Positions 1 through 5,748 are shown, counted from the first letter of the stretch. The stretch: DNA of 5,881 nt from Defluviitaleaceae bacterium (GCA_009779525.1 WREB01000087.1:1-5881); one strand, 5' to 3'. The notes: generated from the letters alone by a model not told the origin. A program made the numbers and translations.

Positions 1-933
1 ATCGAGTTCGCAAAATCGGTCGGCGAATGTTACGTGATCGAGGAACTCGACCCGGTGATCGAAAACCATTGCAAACGGCTCGGCGTCCGCGTCGTAGGCA
101 AGGACATCCTACCGCTGCTTGGCGAATACAGTTCGAACCTGATACGCGAGGCGATTTTAAAAGAAAAACCAAAATTCTCGCAAGTGGCTGAAAAAATGCC
201 GCAGCGCCCGCCCGTCATGTGCGCGGGCTGCCCGCACCGCGGCGTCTTCTACGTGCTTAACCAAATGAAGCTGACAGTCACCGGCGACATCGGCTGCTAT
301 ACGCTTGGCGCCTACCCTCCGCTATCATCCATCGACACGACGCTCTGCATGGGCGCGGGCGTCGGGATGGCCCACGGCATGGAAAAAGCCGCGGGCAGGG
401 ATTTCGCGAAAAATACGGTCGCGGTCATCGGCGATTCGACTTTCAACCACAGCGGAATCACCGGCTTGATCGACATCGTCTACAACAAGGGGACGTCCGT
501 CGTAATGATACTCGACAACCTCAGCACCGGAATGACCGGCCACCAGGACCATCCGAGCACCGGCAAAACCATCAGGCGCGAGCCGACGCACGCGCTGGAC
601 CTAGTCAAGCTTTGCGAAGCGGTCGGGGTTAGGCGCGTTAACGTAATCGACCCGTTCGACGTCGCGGGGCTTAGGGCGCTTCTGAGGCGCGAGCTTGACG
701 CCGACGAGCCCTCCGTGATAATCACGCGCAGGATCTGCGTGATGCTCGAAAAAGAAAAAAAGAACAAGTACAGCCTCGACACAAACCTTTGCAAAGGCTG
801 CAGCATATGCATGAAGATGGGCTGCCCCGCGATAATAAAAAAGGACGGCGTCATAACCAACGACCCGTCTCTGTGCGCCGGCTGCGGCCTTTGCGCGAAG
901 CTTTGCAAATCCGGCGCGTTCGTCGAACTATAG
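1..933 (+). CDS. iorA: Indolepyruvate:ferredoxin oxidoreductase alpha subunit, C-terminal part (5' end outside window)
   Basis: The frame is open from base 1 to the TAG at 931-933, giving the last 310 residues of a protein normally near 600, so the true start lies upstream. IorA is the thiamine-diphosphate and iron-sulfur subunit of the cytoplasmic IOR complex, which oxidatively decarboxylates indolepyruvate, phenylpyruvate and hydroxyphenylpyruvate to aryl-acetyl-CoA and reduces ferredoxin. Visible features are the family motif RPPVMCAGCPHRG (about 205-243), the ThDP/Mg segment GDSTFNHSG followed by DNLSTGMTGHQDHPSTG, and a C-terminal di-cluster ferredoxin domain. Its cysteines run CxxCxxCx4CP (CKGCSICMKMGCP) and then CxxCxxCx3C (CAGCGLCAKLC). 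The first, widely spaced set is typical of IorA. The last cysteine of the second set is followed by Lys rather than the usual Pro. A GTG at 34 is internal and should not be taken as the start. It is the first visible gene of the operon, 22 bp before iorB. Confidence 0.95.
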   Translation: MEFAKSVGECYVIEELDPVIENHCKRLGVRVVGKDILPLLGEYSSNLIREAILKEKPKFSQVAEKMPQRPPVMCAGCPHRGVFYVLNQMKLTVTGDIGCYTLGAYPPLSSIDTTLCMGAGVGMAHGMEKAAGRDFAKNTVAVIGDSTFNHSGITGLIDIVYNKGTSVVMILDNLSTGMTGHQDHPSTGKTIRREPTHALDLVKLCEAVGVRRVNVIDPFDVAGLRALLRRELDADEPSVIITRRICVMLEKEKKNKYSLDTNLCKGCSICMKMGCPAIIKKDGVITNDPSLCAGCGLCAKLCKSGAFVEL

Positions 934-939
934 ATATCC

Positions 940-945
940 GGGAGG
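940..945 (+). promoter_or_regulatory. Ribosome-binding site of iorB
   Basis: GGGAGG lies 10 nt before the TTG at 956. No ATG or GTG occurs in frame before the conserved N-terminal motif, so this site decides the start. The spacing is slightly long. Confidence 0.7.
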
Positions 946-955
946 TCCGATAATT

Positions 956-1552
956 TTGAGTACAGCAAACGATAACAACACAAGCATTTTAATATCGGGC
1001 GTCGGGGGGCAGGGGACGCTCTTGGCCAGCCGAATCATCGGCGGCGTCGCGATCAGGGACGGCTGCGACGTCAAGGTTTCGGAGGTGCACGGCATGTCCC
1101 AGCGCGGCGGTAGCGTCACCACGTTCGTGCGCTTCGGAAGGGGCAGGGTTTGCTCGCCCGTCATCGACGACGGGCAGGCGGATTTCGTGCTCGCTTTCGA
1201 GCTGCTTGAAGCGTACCGCTCGGTTTCGTACCTTAAGCCGGGAGGACGGATCGTCGTAAACAACCTCGCGATCAACCCGATGCCGGTCATAACCGGCGAG
1301 GCCGCATACCCTGACGGGATCATCGAAAAAATCCGCGGGTTCGGGTTTGGGGCGGACACGCTTGACGCGAGCGGGATCGCAAAAAAGGCGGGGAGCGAGC
1401 GCGCCGCCAACGTCGCGCTTATCGGCAGGCTCGCGCCGATGCTTCCGTTTAAAAAGGATTCGTGGGTCGAGGTCATAAAGGAATCGGTCAAACCCGCGTT
1501 CCTCGAATTGAACCTAAAGGCGTTCGAGCTGGGCTACGGGTATGATGGCTGA
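956..1552 (+). CDS. iorB: Indolepyruvate:ferredoxin oxidoreductase beta subunit
   Basis: A 198-residue protein, full length for IorB. It is the gamma-type subunit of the pyruvate:ferredoxin oxidoreductase superfamily and completes the IOR active site with IorA. Residues 11-20 ([10 protein letters not shown]) carry the glycine-rich family signature, and [13 protein letters not shown] near residues 43-55 is the second hallmark. The expected IorB C-terminal segment with an Ala-Asn-Val-Ala-Leu-Ile-Gly core is present. The start is TTG at 956, chosen because a GGGAGG site precedes it and the conserved strand begins about ten residues later. The stop (1550-1552) overlaps the next gene's start by 11 bp, which suggests translational coupling and fixed co-expression with the ligase. 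There is no signal peptide or membrane segment; the protein is cytoplasmic. Confidence 0.95.
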   Translation: MSTANDNNTSILISGVGGQGTLLASRIIGGVAIRDGCDVKVSEVHGMSQRGGSVTTFVRFGRGRVCSPVIDDGQADFVLAFELLEAYRSVSYLKPGGRIVVNNLAINPMPVITGEAAYPDGIIEKIRGFGFGADTLDASGIAKKAGSERAANVALIGRLAPMLPFKKDSWVEVIKESVKPAFLELNLKAFELGYGYDG

Positions 1553-2873
1553 ACAGGACAGATATTGGAACGAAACGATCGAAAAAATGCCGCGCGAAAA
1601 AATCGCGGCGCTGCAGTCCGAGCGGCTTCGGGCGACGGTAAACCGCGTCTACACAAACGTCCCGCACTACCGGAAAAAAATGCAGGAAACCGGAATCCTG
1701 CCTGGCGACATAAAGTCGGCTGAGGATTTAAAAAGCCTTCCGTTCACGGTCAAGGACGACTTGCGCGAGACGTACCCCTTCGGGATGTTCGCCTGCCCGA
1801 CGCGAGACATCGTCAGGATCCACGCGACAAGCGGGACAACCGGAAAGCAGACCGTGGTGGGATACACCTACAGGGACATAGACGTCTGGGCCGAATGCAT
1901 GGCGAGGTGCCTGGTTATGGCGGGCGCGACCAACGAGTCGCGGGTGCAGGTATGCTACGGCTACGGGCTTTTCACCGGGGGGCACGGGGTGCATTACGGC
2001 TCCGAAAAACTTGGGGCGCTGACGATCCCCGCTTCTTCCGGAAACACCGAGCGTCAAATTAATATGATGAGGGACTTCGGGACGACGGTCTTGTGCTGCA
2101 CGCCCTCGTACGCGCTTTACATCGGCGAGACAATGCGCGAAATGGGGCTTTCCGCGAGCGACATGCATTTGAAGTCGGGCTGCTTCGGCGCGGAGGCCTG
2201 GAGCGAGAACATGCGCAGGCAGATACAGGAAATGCTGGGGCTTGTCGCGCACGACATATACGGTTCCGCCGAAATAATGGGGCCGGCCGTCTCGCAGGAT
2301 TGCCGCTGCCAGCGCGGCCTGCACATCTGGGAGGATTGCACGATCGCGGAAATTATCGACCCGGATACGGGTGAGACGCTCCCCCAGGGACAAACCGGCG
2401 AGCTTGTGCTTACCACAATTAATAAAGAAGGCTTCCCGATGATCCGCTACAGGACGCGCGACATCACGTCGCTCGACTTGTCCGTCTGCGATTGCAAGCG
2501 GACGCACGCGCGGATGGCGAAGCCGACCGGCAGGTCGGACGACATGCTTATAATCCGCGGGGTAAACGTTTTCCCTTCGCAAATAGAAAGCGCGCTCTTA
2601 GACGTTTCGGAGGCGCTCCCGCATTACCAGATCATCGTCGACCGCGTAAACAACGCGGACATATTGTCGGTGGAAATCGAAGTCTCCGAATCGCTTTTTT
2701 CCGACCACATCAAGGGCCTCGAGACGCTCGAGGGGAAAATAAAGGCGAGGATCGAGACGACGATCGGCGTATCTTGCAAGGTCCGCCTCGTCGAACCGAA
2801 GACGATGGTCAGGAACACCGGCGAACCGGGAAAAAATAAAATCCGGCGCGTCATCGACAGGCGCGTTTTATAA
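1542..2873 (+). CDS. paaK: Phenylacetate-CoA ligase family (aryl-acetate:CoA ligase, AMP-forming)
   Basis: A 443-residue member of the adenylate-forming superfamily, normal length for PaaK. It activates an aryl-acetate (phenylacetate, indoleacetate or hydroxyphenylacetate) with ATP to an acyl-adenylate and then to the CoA thioester. Motifs in order: phosphate loop TSGTTGKQ (96-103), YGSAEIMGP (240-248), RYRTRD (302-307), [16 protein letters not shown] (330-345), and a C-terminal Gly-Lys-rich tail (429-441) where the adenylation lysine of this family sits. C254, C256, C266, C316 and C318, with H261 and H322, resemble the CxC and CxCxRTH pairs of anaerobic PaaK homologues and could form a structural metal site; this is inference. 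Two adjacent ATGs (1542 and 1545) are possible starts, both overlapping iorB, with no clear Shine-Dalgarno, so translation is probably coupled. Neighbouring IOR genes point to aryl-acetyl-CoA as the shared intermediate. The exact substrate cannot be read from sequence. Confidence 0.93.
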   Translation: MMAEQDRYWNETIEKMPREKIAALQSERLRATVNRVYTNVPHYRKKMQETGILPGDIKSAEDLKSLPFTVKDDLRETYPFGMFACPTRDIVRIHATSGTTGKQTVVGYTYRDIDVWAECMARCLVMAGATNESRVQVCYGYGLFTGGHGVHYGSEKLGALTIPASSGNTERQINMMRDFGTTVLCCTPSYALYIGETMREMGLSASDMHLKSGCFGAEAWSENMRRQIQEMLGLVAHDIYGSAEIMGPAVSQDCRCQRGLHIWEDCTIAEIIDPDTGETLPQGQTGELVLTTINKEGFPMIRYRTRDITSLDLSVCDCKRTHARMAKPTGRSDDMLIIRGVNVFPSQIESALLDVSEALPHYQIIVDRVNNADILSVEIEVSESLFSDHIKGLETLEGKIKARIETTIGVSCKVRLVEPKTMVRNTGEPGKNKIRRVIDRRVL

Positions 2874-2877
2874 ATAA

Positions 2878-2883
2878 GGGAGG
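2878..2883 (+). promoter_or_regulatory. Ribosome-binding site of the ACT-domain gene
   Basis: GGGAGG follows the paaK stop by 4 nt. It ends 9 nt before the ATC at 2893 and 6 nt before the AAG at 2890. Its position shows that translation starts near 2893 and not at the first NTG codon in frame (TTG 2956), which would be 72 nt downstream. Confidence 0.75.
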
Positions 2884-2892
2884 CGACGCAAG

Positions 2893-3324
2893 ATCAAGCA
2901 GCTATCCGTTTTTATCGAAAACAAGCCGGGCCGGCTCGCTTCGGTCACGCGGCTTTTGGCGGGCGCCGGAATTAACATCCACGCGCTTAGCATCGCCGAC
3001 ACGACGGACTTCGGCATAATGCGAATGATCGTGAGCGATTCGGAAAAGGCGAAGGAAGCGCTTAAGGCGAGCGGCTTCGCCGTTAAAACGACGGACGTCG
3101 TCGGAGTCGCGCTGACGCACAAGCCCGGAAGCCTCGCCGGCGTCCTGACGGAGCTCGAGCGCGAAAGCGTTTCGATCGAGTACATGTACGCGTTTACAAG
3201 TCAGTCGACCGAACACGAAGCGATAGTCGTCTTCCGGCTTTCGGAGCAGGACGAAGCGGTCGGAAAGCTTAGGGGCAGGATCGAGTTCGTCGCGGACGAA
3301 ACGATCGCAAGGCTCAACGGTTGA
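2893..3324 (+). CDS. Tandem ACT-domain protein (amino-acid-binding regulator), apparent ATC start
   Basis: About 143 residues made of two ACT domains. The first (roughly 1-68) opens with KQLSVFIENKPGRLASV and continues AGINIHALSIADT; the second (roughly 70-141) opens VVGVALTHKPGSLAGVL and has SIEYMYAF. ACT domains are small ligand-binding folds, usually for amino acids. Stand-alone tandem forms of this type commonly sit beside ior and paaK genes and are thought to sense an aromatic amino acid, though no enzyme activity is known. The start is odd. The frame opens after the TAA at 2875-2877 and contains no ATG, GTG, TTG or CTG until TTG 2956, which would delete the first strand and half the first helix of domain 1. 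The family start (M-K-Q or M-I-K-Q) aligns with ATC 2893, preceded by a good ribosome-binding site. Either ATC is used, or one base differs from ATG by mutation or sequencing error. Confidence 0.88.
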   Translation: MKQLSVFIENKPGRLASVTRLLAGAGINIHALSIADTTDFGIMRMIVSDSEKAKEALKASGFAVKTTDVVGVALTHKPGSLAGVLTELERESVSIEYMYAFTSQSTEHEAIVVFRLSEQDEAVGKLRGRIEFVADETIARLNG

Positions 3325-3344
3325 TTAATTTCGTTTAAATATTT

Positions 3345-3377
3345 CCGCCGTCTGTCGTCTTCCGGGCGGTTTTTATT
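3345..3377 (+). terminator. Weak terminator-like hairpin after the ACT gene (unit A)
   Basis: CCGCC (3345-3349) can pair with GGCGG (3365-3369) across a 15-nt loop, followed by TTTTTATT. The stem is short and the loop long. An alternative stem, CCGGGC (3362-3367) with GCCCGG (3379-3384), overlaps it. It is a weaker candidate than the hairpin in unit B. Confidence 0.3.
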
Positions 3378-3390
3378 AGCCCGGCTAAGT

Positions 3391-3438
3391 TTAGTAATTA
3401 ATCGCTTCCGTTTTAATTTTTCCGCCGCCTGTCGTCAT
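3391..3438 (-). pseudogene. Relic copy of the ABC-F C-terminus (unit B)
   Basis: Read on the minus strand, this 48-bp segment encodes MTTGGGKIKTEAINY plus TAA, against MTIGGGKIKTEAINY plus TAA at the real end of the ABC-F protein: 14 of 15 residues are identical. Five of 48 bases differ and four of those are synonymous third positions. Just upstream of the ATG the copy is one base short and has AAAAAAA where the parent encodes the preceding residues, so it is not joined in frame to the gene. Read-through of the ABC-F stop meets TAG after one codon. It is best seen as a duplicated 3' fragment rather than a functional gene. Confidence 0.6.
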
Positions 3439-3453
3439 CCGGCAGATTTTTTT
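3429..3453 (+). terminator. Rho-independent terminator of the ior-paaK-ACT operon (unit B)
   Basis: CTGTCG (3429-3434) pairs with CGGCAG (3440-3445), six pairs including one G-U, around the 5-nt loop TCATC, followed by A and seven T (3447-3453). This is a classical intrinsic terminator layout on the plus strand, about 105-130 bp after the ACT stop. On the minus strand the hairpin is not followed by T, so it does not obviously serve the ABC-F gene. The stem lies inside a decayed copy of ABC-F coding sequence, and the parental copy C lacks the CGGCAG arm (it has CGGGCG). Confidence 0.5.
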
Positions 3454-3466
3454 AGCCCGGCTAAGC

Positions 3467-5017
3467 TTAATAATTAATCGCTTCCGTTTTGATCTTTCCG
3501 CCTCCTATCGTCATCCGGGCGGTCGCCACCGCCCCGGCGAACGCCGAATCGTGCGAAACGAAGACCAGCGTCCCCTCGTATGCGCCGAGCATCGCCTGCA
3601 GCGCCTCGAGCGACGGAATATCCATATAATTGGTCGGTTCGTCAAGTAGCAGCACGTTGCTTTGCGAGACCAGAAGCATCGCAAGCGAAAGTTTGACCCG
3701 CTCGCCTCCCGACAGGACGCCAGCGGGTTTGTTTATTTCGTCCCGTTTAAACAAGAGTCTTGCCAACACCGTTCGCGCCGTCGTTTCCGATTGGACGCAA
3801 TTTGCAAGCGCGTTTTGCAATACCGATTTGCCGTAGTCGACGTCGCCTTGCTCCTGCTTGAAATAGCCGAACCTGGCCTTGGGGACGCGGTAAATCCTTT
3901 CGTCGCCCGAATAGATCATGTCGAGGAGCGTCGTTTTGCCGACGCCGTTTTGTCCCTGCAGCGATACGCGCGACCCGTTTTTTACCTCGAACGAGGCGTC
4001 CTCAAATATAATCCGTTCGCCGTACTTAAAATCAAATCCGTCGCCTGATATGACGATTTTGTTCTTGGGCGGGTCGGTCAGGGAAAAGTCGAGTTTCATT
4101 TCTTGAATAGCCGCGGGCCGCTCTTTTTTTTCCATCTGTTCGATCCGCGCCTGGACCGCCTTGGCTGCCCGCTCGAACCCGCGCTCCCTTCCGTCGAAGG
4201 ATCGCGACGTGTTGATAAAATTCCGCTGCTTTATTTCGCTTGACGAAATGCCCTTTGGTTTTTTCACGACTTTCGCGGCTTTGCTCTTTTTTTCGGCGTA
4301 GACCTTAAGCAGCCGCTCCCTTTCTTCCTCGTAACGCTCGTACTCGAACCGCTCGCGCCTGCGCCGCTCCTCCGTCTGCGACTTGTACTCGTCGTAACCG
4401 CCCTCGAATTCTTTCAATTCGCGGTTTTCTATCGTTATGATTTTACTGCAGCATTTGTTGAGCAGCTCGCGGTCGTGCGAAACGACGATGAAGCTTTCAA
4501 TTTTCATCAGGTCCGATACAAACCGGCCTGCGCCTTCGGCGTCGAGGTTGGTCGTCGGCTCGTCCGCGAAAAGCAGCCTGCGGCCGACAGACAGCGCATG
4601 GGCGAGTTTTATCCGGTTTTTTTCGCCGCCGCTTAACGCGTCGCCGCCGGTAAGGTTTTTCACCCCGTATTCGCTGAGTTTTTTATTTTTGTCCGGTTCG
4701 TCAGCAAAATCGCTTATGTTTTTATGCGAAGCCCGTTGGTCCGGTCCGACTGCAGCATTTTCGGTTAAATCCGTCGCGCCGACGTTTTTTTTGCCAAACT
4801 GCCTCGCGTAGGCGATGTCGCAGATACGCTTTACGCTTCCCTCGTCGGGCAAGGCTTCGCCCGCCAAAATATCCAAAAACGTCGTCTTGCCGCAGCCGTT
4901 TGCCCCGACGAACCCTATGCGGTCGCCCGCGTATACGCGAAACGCCTTTATATCCAAAATCAACTTACCTGCGAACGACTTCGTTATTCCGTCCGCCCTA
5001 AGCAATAAAAAAGACAT
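3467..5017 (-). CDS. ABC-F family ATPase (ribosome-associated; possible antibiotic-resistance type)
   Basis: A 516-residue soluble protein with two ABC nucleotide-binding domains in one chain and no membrane segments, so it is not a transporter. Domain 1 has Walker A GANGCGKTT (38-46), signature LSGGE (128-132), Walker B LLFADEPTTNLD (148-159, catalytic E153) and switch H181. Domain 2 has Walker A GQNGVGKTT (355-363), LSGGE (435-439), VLLLDEP (455-461, E460) and H489. All ATPase residues are intact. Between them, about 205-300 is a long Arg/Glu/Lys-rich coiled-coil linker, the P-site tRNA interaction motif of ABC-F proteins. Such proteins bind the ribosomal E site; some rescue stalled ribosomes and others dislodge antibiotics (Vga, Lsa, Msr, OptrA types). 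Which applies cannot be settled by eye. The ATG has GGAGG 5 nt upstream. The protein ends right after domain 2. GC content looks lower than in the ior operon (not computed), which allows for horizontal transfer. Confidence 0.93.
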   Translation of the reverse strand: MSFLLLRADGITKSFAGKLILDIKAFRVYAGDRIGFVGANGCGKTTFLDILAGEALPDEGSVKRICDIAYARQFGKKNVGATDLTENAAVGPDQRASHKNISDFADEPDKNKKLSEYGVKNLTGGDALSGGEKNRIKLAHALSVGRRLLFADEPTTNLDAEGAGRFVSDLMKIESFIVVSHDRELLNKCCSKIITIENRELKEFEGGYDEYKSQTEERRRRERFEYERYEEERERLLKVYAEKKSKAAKVVKKPKGISSSEIKQRNFINTSRSFDGRERGFERAAKAVQARIEQMEKKERPAAIQEMKLDFSLTDPPKNKIVISGDGFDFKYGERIIFEDASFEVKNGSRVSLQGQNGVGKTTLLDMIYSGDERIYRVPKARFGYFKQEQGDVDYGKSVLQNALANCVQSETTARTVLARLLFKRDEINKPAGVLSGGERVKLSLAMLLVSQSNVLLLDEPTNYMDIPSLEALQAMLGAYEGTLVFVSHDSAFAGAVATARMTIGGGKIKTEAINY

Positions 5018-5022
5018 GGTAT

Positions 5023-5027
5023 CCTCC
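5023..5027 (-). promoter_or_regulatory. Ribosome-binding site of the ABC-F gene
   Basis: GGAGG on the minus strand, 5 nt before the ATG at 5017. The surrounding seven bases (5022-5028) are complementary, with one G-U pair, to 5048-5054 in the leader, so the site could be hidden by RNA folding. Confidence 0.8.
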
Positions 5028-5045
5028 GATCAACACGCAAATGAA

Positions 5046-5065
5046 CCCGGAGAAAAATTTCCGGG
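5046..5065 (-). promoter_or_regulatory. Leader hairpin next to the ABC-F ribosome-binding site
   Basis: On the minus strand CCCGGA (plus 5060-5065) pairs with TCCGGG (plus 5046-5051), six pairs around an 8-nt AT-rich loop. It is followed by TTCATTTG, too poor in T for a convincing terminator. Its downstream arm and loop (plus 5048-5054) could instead pair with the ABC-F Shine-Dalgarno at 5022-5028, so the two structures exclude each other. This suggests translational control; a poor terminator for the radical SAM gene is the alternative. Confidence 0.4.
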
Positions 5066-5073
5066 CTAAACAG

Positions 5074-5091
5074 CCGCGCCTTTTCGCGCGG
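5074..5091. promoter_or_regulatory. GC-rich hairpin in the ABC-F leader
   Basis: CCGCGC (5074-5079) and GCGCGG (5086-5091) form a perfect six-pair stem with loop CTTTTC. On the plus strand it is followed by ATTATTTATTT and resembles a terminator, but no plus-strand gene ends nearby. On the minus strand it lies just after the 8-codon leader ORF and before the hairpin at 5046-5065, so it could be part of an attenuator for the ABC-F gene or mark the end of the radical SAM transcript. Confidence 0.4.
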
Positions 5092-5096
5092 ATTAT

Positions 5097-5123
5097 TTAT
5101 TTGCGCCTGATGCGAATCCCCAT
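5097..5123 (-). CDS. Possible 8-codon leader peptide (MGIRIRRK) upstream of the ABC-F gene
   Basis: A minus-strand ATG four bases after the radical SAM stop opens MGIRIRRK followed by TAA. An AGG lies 7 nt before the ATG, a weak ribosome-binding site that is itself inside the end of the radical SAM gene. The ORF is followed within 6 nt by the GC-rich hairpin 5074-5091. Very short leader ORFs followed by competing hairpins are known ahead of erm and several resistance-type ABC-F genes, where drug-stalled ribosomes release expression. Here that is an analogy only. An 8-codon ORF can easily arise by chance. Confidence 0.22.
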   Translation of the reverse strand: MGIRIRRK

Positions 5124-5127
5124 GTCT

Positions 5128-5718
5128 TTACCTGACCCTAAACTTCGCGCCGTATAAGGCGGCGATCCCTTCGCAGTTTCTAATCCTTATATCGTCAAGC
5201 ACACCGACGACGGTGAACGTTATTTTTGATTTTTTGCCGACCTCCCTCGCGAACGAGAGGAGCGCCGCGTAAGAGCCGGCGCCGAAGCGCGGACGCGCGA
5301 GCCGCAGGTACTCGTCCTCGTCGTCCGCGTTCAGGCTTATCGAAAAGGTGTCGATAACGTCGAGCCGCGCAAGATCAAAACCGGGGTTGACAAGTTTAAC
5401 CAGCCCGTTCGTGTTTACGCGGACCGGAAGCGGACAGACGCTTCTGATGTGCCGCGCCGTTTCAACGACTACTTCCGCGCGCTCCATCGGTTCGCCGTAG
5501 CCGCAGTAGACGATTTCGTCGACGGTCGTCAAGTCATACCCGTCGATAGCGTCGTTAATCTCCGAAACGGAGGGTTCGCGTTCCAGCCAAAGCGAATCGA
5601 CCCCGCCCGGCCCGTCGCCAAAGCACCTCAGGCAGAAGACGCACGAACACGGACAGGCGTTCGTCAGGTTTATGTACAGCTTGCTTCCAAGCCTGTAAAG
5701 CACCGTCATCGAAGCCAT
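5128..5718 (-). CDS. TatD-associated-type radical SAM protein
   Basis: A 196-residue short radical SAM protein. The [4Fe-4S]-binding cysteines are C22, C26 and C29 (Cx3Cx2C in TNACPCSCVFCLR), with an extra C24. The S-adenosylmethionine-contacting glycine motif CGYGEP is at 72-77, followed by RVNTNG (100-105), SISLNA (126-131) and RPRFG (143-146), and the protein ends KFRVR. Order and length match the family often encoded next to tatD (a DNase-like metallohydrolase), whose substrate is unknown. No tatD is visible here, though one could lie outside the window. Two starts are possible: M1 at 5718 or M4 at 5709; M4 gives the N-terminus most usual in the family (MTVLYRLGSKLYINLTN). Neither has a Shine-Dalgarno, and a promoter places the transcript start at M1. 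The ABC-F gene follows after 110 bp on the same strand and may share its transcript. The protein is cytoplasmic, with an oxygen-sensitive cluster. Confidence 0.85.
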   Translation of the reverse strand: MASMTVLYRLGSKLYINLTNACPCSCVFCLRCFGDGPGGVDSLWLEREPSVSEINDAIDGYDLTTVDEIVYCGYGEPMERAEVVVETARHIRSVCPLPVRVNTNGLVKLVNPGFDLARLDVIDTFSISLNADDEDEYLRLARPRFGAGSYAALLSFAREVGKKSKITFTVVGVLDDIRIRNCEGIAALYGAKFRVR

Positions 5719-5724
5719 CGCCGG

Positions 5725-5733
5725 ATTGTATCA
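5725..5733 (-). promoter_or_regulatory. Extended -10 promoter of the radical SAM gene
   Basis: On the minus strand, TGA followed by TACAAT is an extended -10 element with one mismatch to TATAAT. Six bases (CCGGCG) separate it from the A of the ATG at 5718, so +1 would fall on the start codon. The -35 position (5748-5753, TAGCAG) is poor and overlaps the plus-strand -10. Confidence 0.45.
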
Positions 5734-5748
5734 ATATATGCGGCATTC

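Larger units (their letters stand above)
3322..3546. repeat. Three tandem 76-bp units: two decayed copies plus the ABC-F 3' end
   Basis: Unit C (3471-3546) is the last ~25 codons of the ABC-F gene. Unit B (3395-3470) and unit A (about 3322-3394) are direct repeats of it at a 76-bp offset (77 in one part of A). The shared core in B and C starts TAATTAATCGCTTCCGTTTT (3395 and 3471) and continues through TCGTCATCCGG (3432 and 3508). A and B share AGCCCGGCTAAG (3378 and 3454), which in C corresponds to coding sequence. Unit A ends at the ACT stop codon. The units fill the whole convergent intergenic region, so no independent gene fits there. Confidence 0.85.

Noticed and set aside
480..983. 167-codon open frame on the minus strand opposite iorA
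   Set aside because: It covers the conserved ThDP and ferredoxin coding region of iorA; its low-complexity translation has no recognisable family.
928..1491. 187-codon open frame on the minus strand opposite iorB
   Set aside because: It shadows the well-conserved iorB frame, shows no domain and lacks a ribosome-binding site fitting the operon layout.
1728..2582. 284-codon open frame on the minus strand opposite paaK
   Set aside because: Its translation is rich in Arg, His, Pro and Ala with no recognisable domain, and the plus strand here encodes an intact PaaK with all motifs. It is an antisense shadow of high-GC codons.
2956..3324. TTG at 2956 as the start of the ACT-domain gene
   Set aside because: It would remove the first strand and half the first helix of a conserved ACT domain and lies 72 nt past the only good ribosome-binding site.
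3325..3466. Small CRISPR-like array in the convergent intergenic region
   Set aside because: The 76-bp units are contiguous with no unique spacers, and they align along their whole length to the ABC-F 3' coding end.
3662..4048. Plus-strand open frames of up to 128 codons inside the ABC-F gene
   Set aside because: They are complementary-strand shadows of a gene whose Walker, signature and switch motifs are all intact.
5074..5101. Plus-strand intrinsic terminator (GC hairpin followed by ATTATTTATTT)
   Set aside because: The shape fits, but both neighbouring genes are on the minus strand and no plus-strand transcript is supported here, so I kept it as a leader hairpin.
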